Below are positions 42,256-53,300 of a stretch of DNA of 62,199 nt, in pieces. The stretch is from assembly GCA_964356335.1 (NCBI GenBank), contig CAYHHI010000018.1, positions 1-62,199 on the forward strand, written 5' to 3'. The position numbers and the translations under genes were made by a program. A model generated the notes under the pieces. The model was not told the DNA's origin. It was given only the letters and a program-made list of their open reading frames with translations, and did not search any database. This DNA is from CAYHHI01 sp964356335. GTDB taxonomy: Bacteria > Arandabacterota > Arandabacteria > Arandabacterales > Arandabacteraceae. How positions within the stretch are numbered: the stretch's first letter is position 1; each line of letters opens with the position of its first letter.

Positions 42256-44274
42256 ATGGACAGCAAGGTGGATCATGGCAGGAGGACTGTCTCTCCCTGG
42301 CTCTTCTCGCTTGTCGGCATCCTGGCGTTGCTTGCGCACCTGGCTGTTTCATTCAGGTATTCCAACTGGTCCTGGGGCTTTAACCCCTATTTCTTCTTTA
42401 GGCCAGGACTGACCTGGGTCACGATTGGGCTTGGCTGCGTGCTCTGTCTTCCCCAGGTTTGGGTGTATCTCTCCAGGCTCTACCGGCCAAGACCTGAGAC
42501 CGGCAGCGCGCCTCGGCCTCAGGCCCGCCGAGCGGGTGGCGTGGCTCGGCCGACACATCACGTGACGGACATTATCATTGCGGGTATTTTCGCCGTGCTA
42601 TTCTGGCTTCTGCGTATGCCATACCATTTCCTGGGCGACGGCCGCCTGATGATCCGGCTCCTTGACGAGGGCAAGTGGTTTCATGCCGGTGAGTTTCTGG
42701 ATCGCTTGATCCACTACGGGGTGCTGCTTGTCACCGGGCCGCTCTGGGCGTGGGACGGGGCGCTTGTCTATACCGTCCTGAGCGTTGTGGCGGGATTTGT
42801 TTATGTCCTGGCGGCCCTGCGCCTCGGCACCATCGTGAGACGAAGACTCTTTGTCACCGCATCTCTCGTCACCCTGGGTACCGTGCAGCTCTTTCTTGGT
42901 TACGCCGAGAGTTATTCTTTCGCTACGGTTGCCATCCTAGGCTATGTCGTCCTTGCCCTCGAATATCTTCTCGGACGTCGGAAGTTCGTCTGGGTCGGTC
43001 TGGCGCTCCTCATGGGCGTGGCGCTCCATAATGCCCTCCTGTTTCTGATCCCATCCTTCCTGTACCTGATGCTCGCAAGAAGGGAGAAGGACACCGCGCG
43101 GCCACCACGGCGAATCTTGCCCGGTGCCGTATTCCTTGCGCTTATCCTGATCATGGTTGCTGTGACCTCGTCGTACCAGAAGGGCAACTTCATGCTCTTG
43201 CCTTTATTCAGTAAGGCGGATGCGCAGTACGCGCTGTTTTCCTGGCGACACCTCGTGGATTTCTTGAACCAGCAGATCCTGATCTCTCCCCTGGCCTGGA
43301 TCGGCATGGGGGTCTTCATCTATGCCTTTTGGAAAGATCCTGCGCTCAGGAAATCTCGCCGCTTCCGCTTTCTCCTTCTGGCCAGTGCTTTTCCGATCCT
43401 CTTCAATCTTGTTATCAAGCCCGACCTCGGCGGGAGCCGCGACTGGGACCTCTGGTCGATGGGATCGTTGGCCTATGTTGTGACCGTAGTATGCTGGATC
43501 GCATCGAGTCTTGGCAAACGCGTCGAATTCAGGTTTGCAGCCTACGCCTTTGTCGTTGTTGGCTTCTTCCACGTCTTGCCGTGGGTTGGCGTCAACCACA
43601 GCCGAGAATTCAGCCTCGATAGGTTCAGTCGGATGCTCGACAACAACCCGCTCTGGGCCAGCGGCCGCATCGCCTCAGCCCAGAGCGAGCTCGCCCACTT
43701 CTATATTGAGCAGAATTCCTATGAGAAAGCCGTGGGTCTGCTCGCGCAGGCCACAGATCTGGACCCGAAAACGGCACGATACTGGGATGCTCTCGGAATG
43801 GCTTACATGGGGCTCGAAAGATTCAAAGAGGCCGAGACTCCAATTCGTCGAGCGATAGACCTGGATCCAGACGATTATTCGGCGTACAACAACCTGGGTC
43901 GGGTCTACCAGGTTTCGGGCCGCCCGAGCGAGGCAGAGGCTGCGTTCAAGCGGTCAATAGAGCTCAATCCCGGTTCCGGCCCGCCCCATTTTAACCTTGG
44001 GAGAGTATATCTTGCCCAGGGCCAGATTGGCATGGCCATTGAAGAGTACAAGCGTGCGACTGAAGCGTGGCCGTTCTTGATTGACTACTGGTATCACCTT
44101 GCCCTGACGCTCGAGAAAATTGGGGGCCGGGAAAAGGAAGCGCTTGAAGCCTGGAATCAAGTGCTCACACTTGCAAGAAGCGATCCATCGCAGCAAAACA
44201 CGCTGCGGGCTGCCCTTGAGCATATCGAAGTCTTGAAGCGTCCCGGCGGCCCGCCGGCAGGCGGCACCAAATGA
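42256..44274 (+). CDS. Membrane protein with C-terminal TPR domain, glycosyltransferase-like
   Basis: A 672-residue protein. The ATG at 42256 follows AGGAGG. About thirteen membrane helices occupy residues 14-455. The first major loop contains MPYHFLGDGRLMIRLLDEGKW, an acidic GDGR motif in the GT-C position. A soluble TPR region of about 200 residues follows, with at least four repeats of 34 residues (YWDALGMAYMGLERFKEAET, DYSAYNNLGRVYQVSGRPSE, HFNLGRVYLAQGQIGMAIEE). This GT-C plus TPR arrangement also occurs in the protein at 7323. It may glycosylate exported proteins, with the TPRs recruiting substrates; this is inferred from the fold. It converges with the DUF885 gene 15 bases away. Confidence 0.8.
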   Translation: MDSKVDHGRRTVSPWLFSLVGILALLAHLAVSFRYSNWSWGFNPYFFFRPGLTWVTIGLGCVLCLPQVWVYLSRLYRPRPETGSAPRPQARRAGGVARPTHHVTDIIIAGIFAVLFWLLRMPYHFLGDGRLMIRLLDEGKWFHAGEFLDRLIHYGVLLVTGPLWAWDGALVYTVLSVVAGFVYVLAALRLGTIVRRRLFVTASLVTLGTVQLFLGYAESYSFATVAILGYVVLALEYLLGRRKFVWVGLALLMGVALHNALLFLIPSFLYLMLARREKDTARPPRRILPGAVFLALILIMVAVTSSYQKGNFMLLPLFSKADAQYALFSWRHLVDFLNQQILISPLAWIGMGVFIYAFWKDPALRKSRRFRFLLLASAFPILFNLVIKPDLGGSRDWDLWSMGSLAYVVTVVCWIASSLGKRVEFRFAAYAFVVVGFFHVLPWVGVNHSREFSLDRFSRMLDNNPLWASGRIASAQSELAHFYIEQNSYEKAVGLLAQATDLDPKTARYWDALGMAYMGLERFKEAETPIRRAIDLDPDDYSAYNNLGRVYQVSGRPSEAEAAFKRSIELNPGSGPPHFNLGRVYLAQGQIGMAIEEYKRATEAWPFLIDYWYHLALTLEKIGGREKEALEAWNQVLTLARSDPSQQNTLRAALEHIEVLKRPGGPPAGGTK

Positions 44275-44289
44275 GAAAATGAGAAACGG

Positions 44290-45933
44290 TCACATGCCCA
44301 GCAAGCGTTGACGCATGAGCCTCGGCGGCAGTGATCCACAGCCCAGGATGGCATCATGCATTTGCTTCAATGATACCTTGGGATTCGCCCGGCGATATTC
44401 CTTGACCACATCAAGAATCGCAAGCTTACCCATGAGATACGACTGCGGCTGGGTCGGCGAGCCGGTATAGCGGCGCACCTCGGCCAGGGCGTTGCTCGGC
44501 TCAAGCTGACATCTTTGGACCAGGAAATCGATTGCCTCCTGGACCGGCATCCCCTTGGTGTGAAGTGAAACATCAATGATGATGCGTGCTGCGCGCCACA
44601 GTTGGTCGCTGAGGCGCCCCAGGCGCTGTACCGGCTCAGCGATGTAGCCCATCTGCTCCATCAATTCCTCGCAATAGAACGCCCAGCCCTCGATGAAGAG
44701 CGTCGAGAGGAATGAACCCATTCGGCGAGGGATCGCCTTCTGCTTGTTGCCCCACACCAGCTGCAAATGATGTCCAGGGTAAGCCTCGTGCAGGGCAGTT
44801 ACAGGCAATTTGGCAAAGTGATGGCCCCGGAGCTTCTGTTCCTTGAGATCCGGCGACATGCCGGGCTCCACAGGCGTGACAAGGAAAAGCCCTTCCTGTT
44901 TTTCCTCAAGGATGCCTGCCGGCATGTACGCCGCATAGGGGATGATGGGACGCATGTAGGCCGGTGTCTCTATGATGCGGAGGGTCTCCCCGGCTGGAAT
45001 CGTTGCGATATCGTGATCAATCACGTACTGGCGCGCTGCCTGCATAGCATCCTGGTAAGCTTTGAGCAAGCCCTCGGCAGTGGGATGATCTGCCTTGGCA
45101 TCTTCCATCAGCTCACGCACCGTTTTCTTTGGATTGATTTCACGAGCGACCGCCTTCATCTCGTCTTCGGTTTCATGGAAAAGCCGCCATCCGGTCTTGA
45201 GCAACCCGTCCGCGTCATACTCCACCATGTGATCTTCGCGCAGCATCTCATCAAAGAGATCGCGCCCCACGGCGAAGTCTCCCTTTGCCTGCGGGAGGAC
45301 GTCTCGCCCGAGGAATTCCGCATAGGTCTGAAGTGCCCGGGCTGCAACCTCGCCTGCCGCTTTCAAGTCAGATTCAAGTTCCGGGGCAGCCTGGGCGGCA
45401 AGCCCCGGCAGCATGCCGGTGAACAGGCCCGGCGCCTGGTTTGCCTGTTCCAGCGCAATTTCCGCCCACACCAGCGGCACCTCTCCGGGCACGATGTTGG
45501 CCGTGGCCTCAGCTAGCACTCTTGGAGTCTCGCGCACCCGCCCCAGGGCGGAACGCAGCCGCTCCGGAAGCGGCGCGAATTCCTTCATGATGAGCATGAA
45601 CACGCCGCCCATGACTTCGTCCATGTAACTGCCGGGATCGCGGCGGTGCCGACGTGCCCTTTCATACTGCCGCACAAAGGACTTGAGAATCTGGACGACC
45701 AGAGTGTGGTCGATGCGGGCATCAAGGCTGAATCTACCCGTGTCCATGGCTTCAAAATCGGACAAGGCGGTCCGCATTTCGCGGTTCTGGCTGTCGAGTG
45801 CCCCGGAAGTGAAATCCGGAAGGCGGTCGTCCCAGCGGTGATCGCCCATCTGGGTCGCCATACCTGGATTGAGCTCCAGCACTCGGTAAAGCAACTGGTC
45901 TGCCTTCTTGTAAAAAGTGGCTTCGCTGCTCAT
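44290..45933 (-). CDS. DUF885-family putative metallopeptidase
   Basis: A 547-residue protein with the hallmark motif ALHEAYPGHHLQL (about residues 383-395) and the downstream EGWAFYCEELM, the likely metal-binding and catalytic set of DUF885 proteins, which are thought to be zinc peptidases. The N-terminal half is helical, with repeated Arg/Glu-rich segments. No signal peptide is seen, so a cytoplasmic enzyme is likely. The start at 45933 has GGGGAGG seven bases upstream. Upstream lie a promoter (46020-46048) and a palindrome over its -35 box. The reaction has not been proven for most members. Confidence 0.88.
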   Translation of the reverse strand: MSSEATFYKKADQLLYRVLELNPGMATQMGDHRWDDRLPDFTSGALDSQNREMRTALSDFEAMDTGRFSLDARIDHTLVVQILKSFVRQYERARRHRRDPGSYMDEVMGGVFMLIMKEFAPLPERLRSALGRVRETPRVLAEATANIVPGEVPLVWAEIALEQANQAPGLFTGMLPGLAAQAAPELESDLKAAGEVAARALQTYAEFLGRDVLPQAKGDFAVGRDLFDEMLREDHMVEYDADGLLKTGWRLFHETEDEMKAVAREINPKKTVRELMEDAKADHPTAEGLLKAYQDAMQAARQYVIDHDIATIPAGETLRIIETPAYMRPIIPYAAYMPAGILEEKQEGLFLVTPVEPGMSPDLKEQKLRGHHFAKLPVTALHEAYPGHHLQLVWGNKQKAIPRRMGSFLSTLFIEGWAFYCEELMEQMGYIAEPVQRLGRLSDQLWRAARIIIDVSLHTKGMPVQEAIDFLVQRCQLEPSNALAEVRRYTGSPTQPQSYLMGKLAILDVVKEYRRANPKVSLKQMHDAILGCGSLPPRLMRQRLLGM

Positions 45934-46264
45934 TGGATTACCTCCCCAAATCAGTACTGGTTAGCCGCAGTTCCTCTTCGACGCGACCCGTTCTCGTGGA
46001 ACAAGCATCCAAACGGAAGAGTGTAGCATGAACCAGACGAGTTCGCAAACTCGTGTAACCGCATATGGTGTAACGATTAGTGTGCGGAATTAGATAGATG
46101 AAGATGGCATGGGATTGCAGGATACGCGCATTGGGGAGGCAGAAAACACAGGGGGTCACCATGTCCCCGCCCATTCCCCGGAGGCCAAGAACCTCATCTT
46201 TATATGGGCGCAAAAATGTGCTAAACTTAGAATGGTTGGGTATATCATAAAGGAGAGCATACGG
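45934..46264. other. Divergent intergenic region, 331 bases
   Basis: Holds the minus-strand promoter and palindrome at 46020-46054 and, near 46250, the AAGGAG ribosome site of the GH57-like gene. The rest is open in one frame but has no recognisable protein. Confidence 0.5.
46020..46054 (-). promoter_or_regulatory. Promoter with operator-like palindrome, DUF885 gene
   Basis: On the minus strand TTGCGA (46048-46043) and TACACT (46025-46020) are 17 bases apart. A palindrome ACGAGTT-CGCA-AACTCGT (46037-46054) overlaps the -35 box, a place where a repressor would act. Confidence 0.5.
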
Positions 46265-49200
46265 ATGAAATCAAGAGATGGTGTTTTTGGTTTTTGCATT
46301 GGCCTCATCGCGCTCGCGACTCTTCCTGGTGCGCTTCAGGGCGAGGGGACTGCCACGTGGAGTCCACCGGCGGTCGCCGCGCCCGGGCTTGAGATCTCGG
46401 GAGATCCTTCAGTCTGGGGGCGCACCAACGCCAAGGCACTTGACCCGGTGTACGATGGGGCAACAGGTCGCAAGGCTCTGGGTGACCTCATGGGCTTCTA
46501 CTTCGACCAGGAAGTTGACCGGCTCTCGTTTCGCATCAATCTCTATCGAGCGCCCATGACGGCGGGATCGGCACCGATCCTTGCCGAAGGTGTGCGCGCT
46601 TTCGTGCTCATGGATTTCACGCCTGGCGGAACAACCACGCTTCCCGCCGGCATAAAGGGGACGGCGCCCTTTGCCTGGGACCGTGCAGTAGAGATGGTGG
46701 AGACCGGCGGCGAGCTTCGGGCCCACATCATGGACTCGCAGTTGGCCGACACCGAGACGGCGAGGCCGAGGCGAGTGATCGCATCTCACCGATGGGCGAG
46801 CCTCGAGGCAAGCATGTGGCTTCCCGAAGGCTTCATGGCAGCTGTCGCACGCGCCGCGGGCGCAGATGAGAGTCAGTACGACGCTGTTGCTCGCCAGGCA
46901 GCCACGGCGGAATCCACTCCCATCAACTTCTACGTCTTCACCGCCCTGGGCGGCCAGGTGCTCGATGACATCACAGCCACCAACGCGCCTCTCGGCAACA
47001 CCCGCAATGTGGCTTTCGTCCAGCACTTGAACCAGGGACTATCATACACTACCGTCTTCCGCGGTGAGCGCGGAGAGAACGCCGCCTATGACGGCGATCC
47101 CGCGAACCCCGATGACGGCGCCGACGAAATCCTGGCTGCGCATGATTACTACAACCTCCCGGTCAACTGGCACCAGGGCGGGCTTCTCATCTCAGCAGCC
47201 GAGTGGCACGATCCAACCTTCAACGACTGGTTGGCGGCTGGCGTCTCTGCCGGCAGGTACGAGATCATTACGTCTGCCCTGGGCCAGCAAATGATGCCCT
47301 TCGTTCGCGATGAGATAAACGGTAAGGCGGTGGATGTCGAGAATGATATGATCGCGACTCACTATGGCTATACGCCGCACATCGCGTGGGTGCCCGAACG
47401 TGTGTGGGTGGAGAACCCCGACACCGATGGGAATGGCACCGATGCCTCTGCCAATGTCATTGACTATATTGGTGATGACTTCACGGATAACGGTGTGTGG
47501 GCCGTGATTCTCGACGACTACATCCATTGCGGCTATCGCGACAACGCCCTTGACGACCACCACATCTACACCTACAAAGGCATCAAGGTGCTGCCCATCG
47601 ACAATGACTTCGTGGGCCAAGTCAACTGGAACGCCGGCGATGCCTGGAACACCATCCTCGAAGGGACCTCCGACGAGATCATAATCTACGGCAACGATGC
47701 CGAGGTGGCAGCCGAGGTGATGCAGGGCACTTCGAACCCGAATGCTCTCAATAACTACATCTGGGTCCTCCAGCAATGTTCCAATAACAGCGCGACTGTC
47801 GGCGTGTGGAAACTGACCGCCGTGTTACAGGACCCCGGCTTCACCACCCAGACCCTGTTGCTTCAGAACGGGACATATAACTCGCTCGGCGGCTTCGGCG
47901 GCTATGGCGGCAGCAACAATTCCTGGTATGGCGACTGGGCCGGCTACATGGGGGCCTCCAACCTCGATGGCCACATTCCCAAGTGGAACTACGGCGCCCA
48001 GTGGAGTTTCACTCTCAACAAGATCATTGCTGGGCCGGCCAACAACCTGAGCGAGATGGCCTGGTACATCTTGATGACCAATCTCCACGAGACAGGCTGG
48101 CACGACAGCGGTGAGATCTCCGGCTGGGAGCATCATTACAGCAATCACATTCGCATGGGGAACGCTCACGCCGAGGCAGCGCGCTGGGCAGCCGGACTAT
48201 ATGCCAACCCGACCGGCGCCTACACCACCGATTTTGAAGATGACGGCTCGACCGAGTTGGTGCTTTACAACGATCGCCTGCTGGCTGTCTTTGATGCGAT
48301 CGGCGGGAAGCTCCAGTGGCTCTTCTGCAAGGGCTCGAACTACAACTACAGTGTCGTATCCAATGACAACGCCTACTGGGTGGATACTGACGGCGACTAC
48401 AACGAGACCAATCACACGGCGACCCTGTCCGACGTGAGTGTCGCAGGCATCGACCGGGAGCATGACCTCTATAGCTTCCAGGTCGTCGCCGGATCGGGAA
48501 ACACTGTTCAGGCCAGGATAATCCACCCGAGTGTCACGAGGACGGTCTCCCTCACGCTCGGCGATCCGTATCTCAAGGTGCAGTACCGCGCGTACGGTGA
48601 GCGTGCCTACGTAAAGAATGGCTTTACGCCGGACAACCTCGACCTTACCTGGTCGGGCCACTCTCTCTACCGCGTCTGGGACCCCAACGGCGGCGGCTAT
48701 TTTGGCCAGAAGAATACCAACACCAACGCGACGGCCGCGATCGTGGTGGGCACCGCGGGTGCGCACCACAACCTCTCGTTCTCGGGCACGCTGCTTGAAG
48801 GGGATGAATTCTACGGTGACGCCCCCTTCGAGGTTTATGTATATGGCGGCTACACGAGCGCGCTTGATGGGAGCGGCCACATTCCTGAGCTCAAGGCGCT
48901 CCGTGATGCCCTGGTGGACCGCATGGCTCCGATCCCCTTGAGCGGAACTCACTTCCCAGCAACCGATAACCTCGTGCTTTACTTCGACGATGCGGTCAAT
49001 ACCGCGACAGTGGTAAAGACAGGCATTGGCTTCGATAACGACGAGGACGGTATAGCAGAAGTCTCACTCGCCTCATCCGACAGCTTGATCACGACCGGCA
49101 CAGCCAAGCGCCTGAGCTTCAATCTGAGCTCGGCAACCGCAACTGCGCTCGAGGCCCTCGCGAGACCGGTCGAGCTCCTGCTCGTCGCCAATTCAGTCAG

Positions 49201-50275
49201 AGATGCGGCAGGCAACGGCAACACCGCTGTCACCAATCTCGACAACATCCCCGTGAATTTCGCACCGGTTACCACGGTCCAAATAGACGGCATGGTCTCG
49301 GATGCCGATTGGGCTTGCGCGGAGAGACGGCTTGACGACCTGTGGGATTCATCCTGGAACGGGTCAGCTCCAGGCGACACCAACGAGATCCTGGTTGTTT
49401 TCGTGGACTGGGATTCGACCTATCTCTACCTCGGGATTCGCGGCTATGTCCACGGCAACTCATGGCTCATTTATCTCGATTCCGATGCTGATGGACCCAA
49501 TGGCTTCACTGATCTCGCGAGGATTGATCAGTGGGAGCGTGGAGCCACGTTCACGGCTGCTGGATTCAAACCTGACTACCAGTATGGGGCTTACCAGCAT
49601 CAGGGCCCTTATGATTCTGAATCCATGTGGCGGCTCTTGAGTGACACCACCAGTGAGAGCGTCAGCTCTCAGGTTTACATGGCCTTCGATCCTCAGCACG
49701 CGTATGGCTTCACCGGTGGGACCGAACTCGCTATCCCATGGGACGTGCTATATGGGCTTGGCTCCGGCTATGTTCCGGCAGGGTGCAAGATCGGGGTGGT
49801 GGCATCGCTGTGCTGGGATCCCGAACCGGACGGAGCGCTCGGAGGCGATGGGGCACCTAACAATGTATCCGCAACGCTTCCGACGGTTGACAACTCCCTT
49901 AAGGTCGTCGTTGATGCCGATAGCAATGGCGTGCCCGATACCGGGCTCAGGGCTTCGGTAGCCCAGGTTGCTCCGCCGGCAATGAGCCGCGTGCTCGCCG
50001 CGTATCCCAGCCCGACGGGGTCACTCGCGCGTGTGCCCGTGATGCTGGCCGCCGCAGGCCAGGGGCAGTCATATGCGGTCAAGGCCGATGTTTTTGATAT
50101 CACGGGGCGGAAAGTGCAGACGGTATTTGAAGGAAGCCTGACACCGGGCGGACACACCTTCACCTGGGATGGCCGCACAGCATCGGGCGAGATCGCACCC
50201 ACAGGCATCTATCTCATGCGCATTACCGTGAACGGGGAGGTCGTAGGAACAGTTAAGATAGCCAGAGTTCGCTGA
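46265..50275 (+). CDS. Large secreted GH57-like glycoside hydrolase with CBM9-like and FlgD Ig domains
   Basis: A 1336-residue secreted protein. The ATG at 46265 has AAGGAG about ten bases upstream and opens a signal peptide (to about residue 27); an in-frame ATG at 46109 is unlikely. Residues about 230-640 resemble a GH57 catalytic barrel: a conserved Glu-rich segment YEIITSALGQQMMPF and, near residue 380, IAWVPERVW, whose Glu fits the GH57 nucleophile. A beta-rich region follows. Around 1010-1190 lies a CBM9/DOMON-like domain (VFVDWDSTYLYLGIRG, IYLDSDADGPNGF). The C-terminal 90 residues are a FlgD Ig domain (VFDITGRKVQTVFEG, TGIYLMRITVNG). It probably degrades alpha-glucans or related glycans at the cell surface. 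Confidence 0.72.
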   Translation: MKSRDGVFGFCIGLIALATLPGALQGEGTATWSPPAVAAPGLEISGDPSVWGRTNAKALDPVYDGATGRKALGDLMGFYFDQEVDRLSFRINLYRAPMTAGSAPILAEGVRAFVLMDFTPGGTTTLPAGIKGTAPFAWDRAVEMVETGGELRAHIMDSQLADTETARPRRVIASHRWASLEASMWLPEGFMAAVARAAGADESQYDAVARQAATAESTPINFYVFTALGGQVLDDITATNAPLGNTRNVAFVQHLNQGLSYTTVFRGERGENAAYDGDPANPDDGADEILAAHDYYNLPVNWHQGGLLISAAEWHDPTFNDWLAAGVSAGRYEIITSALGQQMMPFVRDEINGKAVDVENDMIATHYGYTPHIAWVPERVWVENPDTDGNGTDASANVIDYIGDDFTDNGVWAVILDDYIHCGYRDNALDDHHIYTYKGIKVLPIDNDFVGQVNWNAGDAWNTILEGTSDEIIIYGNDAEVAAEVMQGTSNPNALNNYIWVLQQCSNNSATVGVWKLTAVLQDPGFTTQTLLLQNGTYNSLGGFGGYGGSNNSWYGDWAGYMGASNLDGHIPKWNYGAQWSFTLNKIIAGPANNLSEMAWYILMTNLHETGWHDSGEISGWEHHYSNHIRMGNAHAEAARWAAGLYANPTGAYTTDFEDDGSTELVLYNDRLLAVFDAIGGKLQWLFCKGSNYNYSVVSNDNAYWVDTDGDYNETNHTATLSDVSVAGIDREHDLYSFQVVAGSGNTVQARIIHPSVTRTVSLTLGDPYLKVQYRAYGERAYVKNGFTPDNLDLTWSGHSLYRVWDPNGGGYFGQKNTNTNATAAIVVGTAGAHHNLSFSGTLLEGDEFYGDAPFEVYVYGGYTSALDGSGHIPELKALRDALVDRMAPIPLSGTHFPATDNLVLYFDDAVNTATVVKTGIGFDNDEDGIAEVSLASSDSLITTGTAKRLSFNLSSATATALEALARPVELLLVANSVRDAAGNGNTAVTNLDNIPVNFAPVTTVQIDGMVSDADWACAERRLDDLWDSSWNGSAPGDTNEILVVFVDWDSTYLYLGIRGYVHGNSWLIYLDSDADGPNGFTDLARIDQWERGATFTAAGFKPDYQYGAYQHQGPYDSESMWRLLSDTTSESVSSQVYMAFDPQHAYGFTGGTELAIPWDVLYGLGSGYVPAGCKIGVVASLCWDPEPDGALGGDGAPNNVSATLPTVDNSLKVVVDADSNGVPDTGLRASVAQVAPPAMSRVLAAYPSPTGSLARVPVMLAAAGQGQSYAVKADVFDITGRKVQTVFEGSLTPGGHTFTWDGRTASGEIAPTGIYLMRITVNGEVVGTVKIARVR

Positions 50276-50349
50276 TTACCTCTAATAACAACTGAGACGC
50301 TCACCAAAAGGGGGAGTGGGAGAGGGTTAGATCGGAGCTTGAGATCCGC

Positions 50350-53300
50350 TTATACCTCCCGCCCTCTGATTCTCGTACCCGCCCGCTCAAAGAAGTAGTA
50401 GAGGGTGGGTATGAGCACCAGAGTGAAGAAGGCGCTGACGAGCACACCACCCATGGTGACGAAACCCATAGCCGTACGCATTTCAAATCCTGAGGCTCTC
50501 GAGATGACCTGCGGTATCATACCCACGGCTATCGCAAGGTTGGTCATGATGATAGCTCTGAGCCTTGTCGGGCAGCCCTCGAGAATGGCGTCCCTGAGCG
50601 TCTTGCCCCGCTTCCTCACTTGTCTCACATAGTCCAGCAATAGTATGGCATTGTTGACCACGATACCCACGAGCATGATGATTGCCATCAGACTGACGAT
50701 GTTGATCGTCTGTCCCCCGAAGAAGAGCCCTATCGCGGAGCCTATGAGCCCCAGAGGCAACGTGATCATGATGGTTATGGGATGGAAGAATGATTCAATT
50801 ATCATCGCAAGCACAACATAGGTCAGGATGATCGCAAGCAACAAAGCCTCGTAGAGTGAACCGAATGACTCCTGCTGAAACTCATATGTCCCTGCAAACT
50901 TAACCTTGTACCCAGGTGGAAGCCCCAAGGCATCGCTTTTCTGCTTGATCTTGCCGATAGCATTCGACAGGGTCCCTTGTGCTATGTTGGCTGTGACGGT
51001 TATCCGCCGCTGGCGTTCCCTGCGGAGAATCTCGGCTTCGGCCCTTTGTTTCACCACCTTGCCGAGCTGCGTCAAGGGGACGAGAGACTCCTCTGCGGGC
51101 AAGCGCATGTCTTCAAAGGTTCGTATGTCCTGCCTGTCCGCGTCAGACAGCTGCACGCGCATCGCATATTCCTCGCCGGCATCGCGGAAAACCGAATTGT
51201 CATCCCCCTGGAACGAGTTCCTCAGCAACATGGCGATGGTCCCCGTCGAGAGCCCGCGGCGAGCTATCTCATCACGGTCAGGTACGAAGACCAGATCCTC
51301 CCCTCCCTCTTTCCAACTCCGCTCAACGTCAACAAGCCCGGGGGTCTCACGCACTATGTCGAGCACTTCGTTCGATATCTTCTTGAGCTCATCGAGATCG
51401 TTTCCCATGACCTCGATCTCGATGTCGGCGCTTGAGCCGGCCTCCTCATGCCCACTCACGACGGAGATATCGGCTCCGGGAATACCTGCCAGCTTGGGCC
51501 TGAGGTCGTTGGCAGCCTTGTAGGCAGAGCGATCGCGCTTCGACAGGGGCACCATCTTGGCGGTGATCACGGCCTCGTTGACGCCGCGGTCGGATCCTCC
51601 GATCGTGCTTAAAACAGATGCCACGTCGGGCTCCGCGCCGAGAATGCCCTCGACCTCTCCAACCGCCTTCTCCGTCACGGGCAGTGACGATCCTGCCGGA
51701 AGCTTGAGCGAGACCGAGACAAACCCGTCGTCCATCCTCGGCATGAACTCTGCACCCGAGATCCCCATGAGCACTACGCTCCCCACCAGACACCCCAGAG
51801 TGACCAGTACCAGAATCACAAGGTTCCGCCCCCGCGCGAGACTCCACGCGAGAAGGCCTCGATAAGACCTGCCGGTCTTTGCCATAATGCGATCCATCCA
51901 CCAGCCGCTTGCGTCTTCGGTCGAGGCGTCGCCCGCAAAGGGATCGGAAGATGCCCCGGTTTCCTCGTTGGGCGAGGGATCGCCGGAAACCCGGGACGCA
52001 GAGCGGGCCCGGCCCAACCGCTTCAGGATCGCAGCCGAGAGCATGGGCGTGAGTGTGAAGGATATGAACAGGGAGAAGATCGTCGCATAGACAACTGTCA
52101 ATCCGAACTGAAGGAAGAAACGTCCGATGATCCCACGCATGAAAGCAACCGGCACGAAGACAACCACGTTGGTCATCACCGATGCCAGGACGGCGATCGC
52201 GACCTCACTTGTTCCTTCAATCGCCGCATCCGCCGGGTCCTTGCCCATGTGGAGATGCCGAATGATATTCTCTAAAACAACAATCGCATTGGTCACGAGC
52301 ACGCCGACCGATATGCCCAGGGCCATCAGCGTGAGGATGTTCAGGGTGAACCCCGATGCCTGAATGAGAAGGAAGGTAGAGACTATCGACGCGGGCATTA
52401 CGACCGCGGCGATAACGGTTCCACGGAGACTCTTCAAGAAACCGAACAGGAGTAACGATGTGAGGAGGATGCCGATCAGGATGCTCGACTGCACATCCTT
52501 CACGGAATCCCGGATGAATATCGAATCATCCTGCGCGACTTCGATCACAAAGCCCGCCGGCAGCTCCTTCTTCAGTTGATCAACGACCCTGTAGATCCCA
52601 TCTGCCGTCTTAATGGTGTTTGCCTTCGCCTGCTTTACGACATCCACCTGGACCGCGGGCTGCCCGTTGAAGCGTGCCACCGATCGCCGCTCGGCAAACG
52701 TGTCGCGGATCGCGGCAATATCCTTGAGTGAAATGAATCCCCCCGAGGGAAGCGGAATCTGGACCTTTCCGATTGCGTCCACACTCGACAGTTCTCCCAT
52801 GGTGCGGAGGGTGTACTCCCTTTCGGTCTCGACTATTCTGCCTTCCGGGACGTTCAGGTTCTCGGCGGCAATCGCAGCGGTGACCATTGTGATGGGAAGA
52901 CCATAGTACTCCAGTTTCTTACGGTCCACAGCGACCTGGATCTCGCGCTTCTGTCCGCCGATAATATCGACCGTCGCAACCCCGGGGACCTGTGAGAGGC
53001 GGTCACGCATGACCCTGTCTGCAACTGCATAGGTCTGGTTGACCCCGCGGTTACTCGATACTGAAAGGGAGATGATCGGCATGGCGCCGAACTCGAATTT
53101 CTGTACCATGGGCTTCTCGGCACCAGTGGGAAGATCCATCAGGATGGCGTCCACCTTCGCCCGGACGTCATTGGCCGCAACATCAGGGTCCGCCTCAAGC
53201 TTGAAGCGCATGATTACAAAGGAGATGCCCTCACGCGAGGTCGACTCCATGAGATCAATGTTGGCAATGGTGCTCACGGCATCCTCGATACGCTTTGTGA

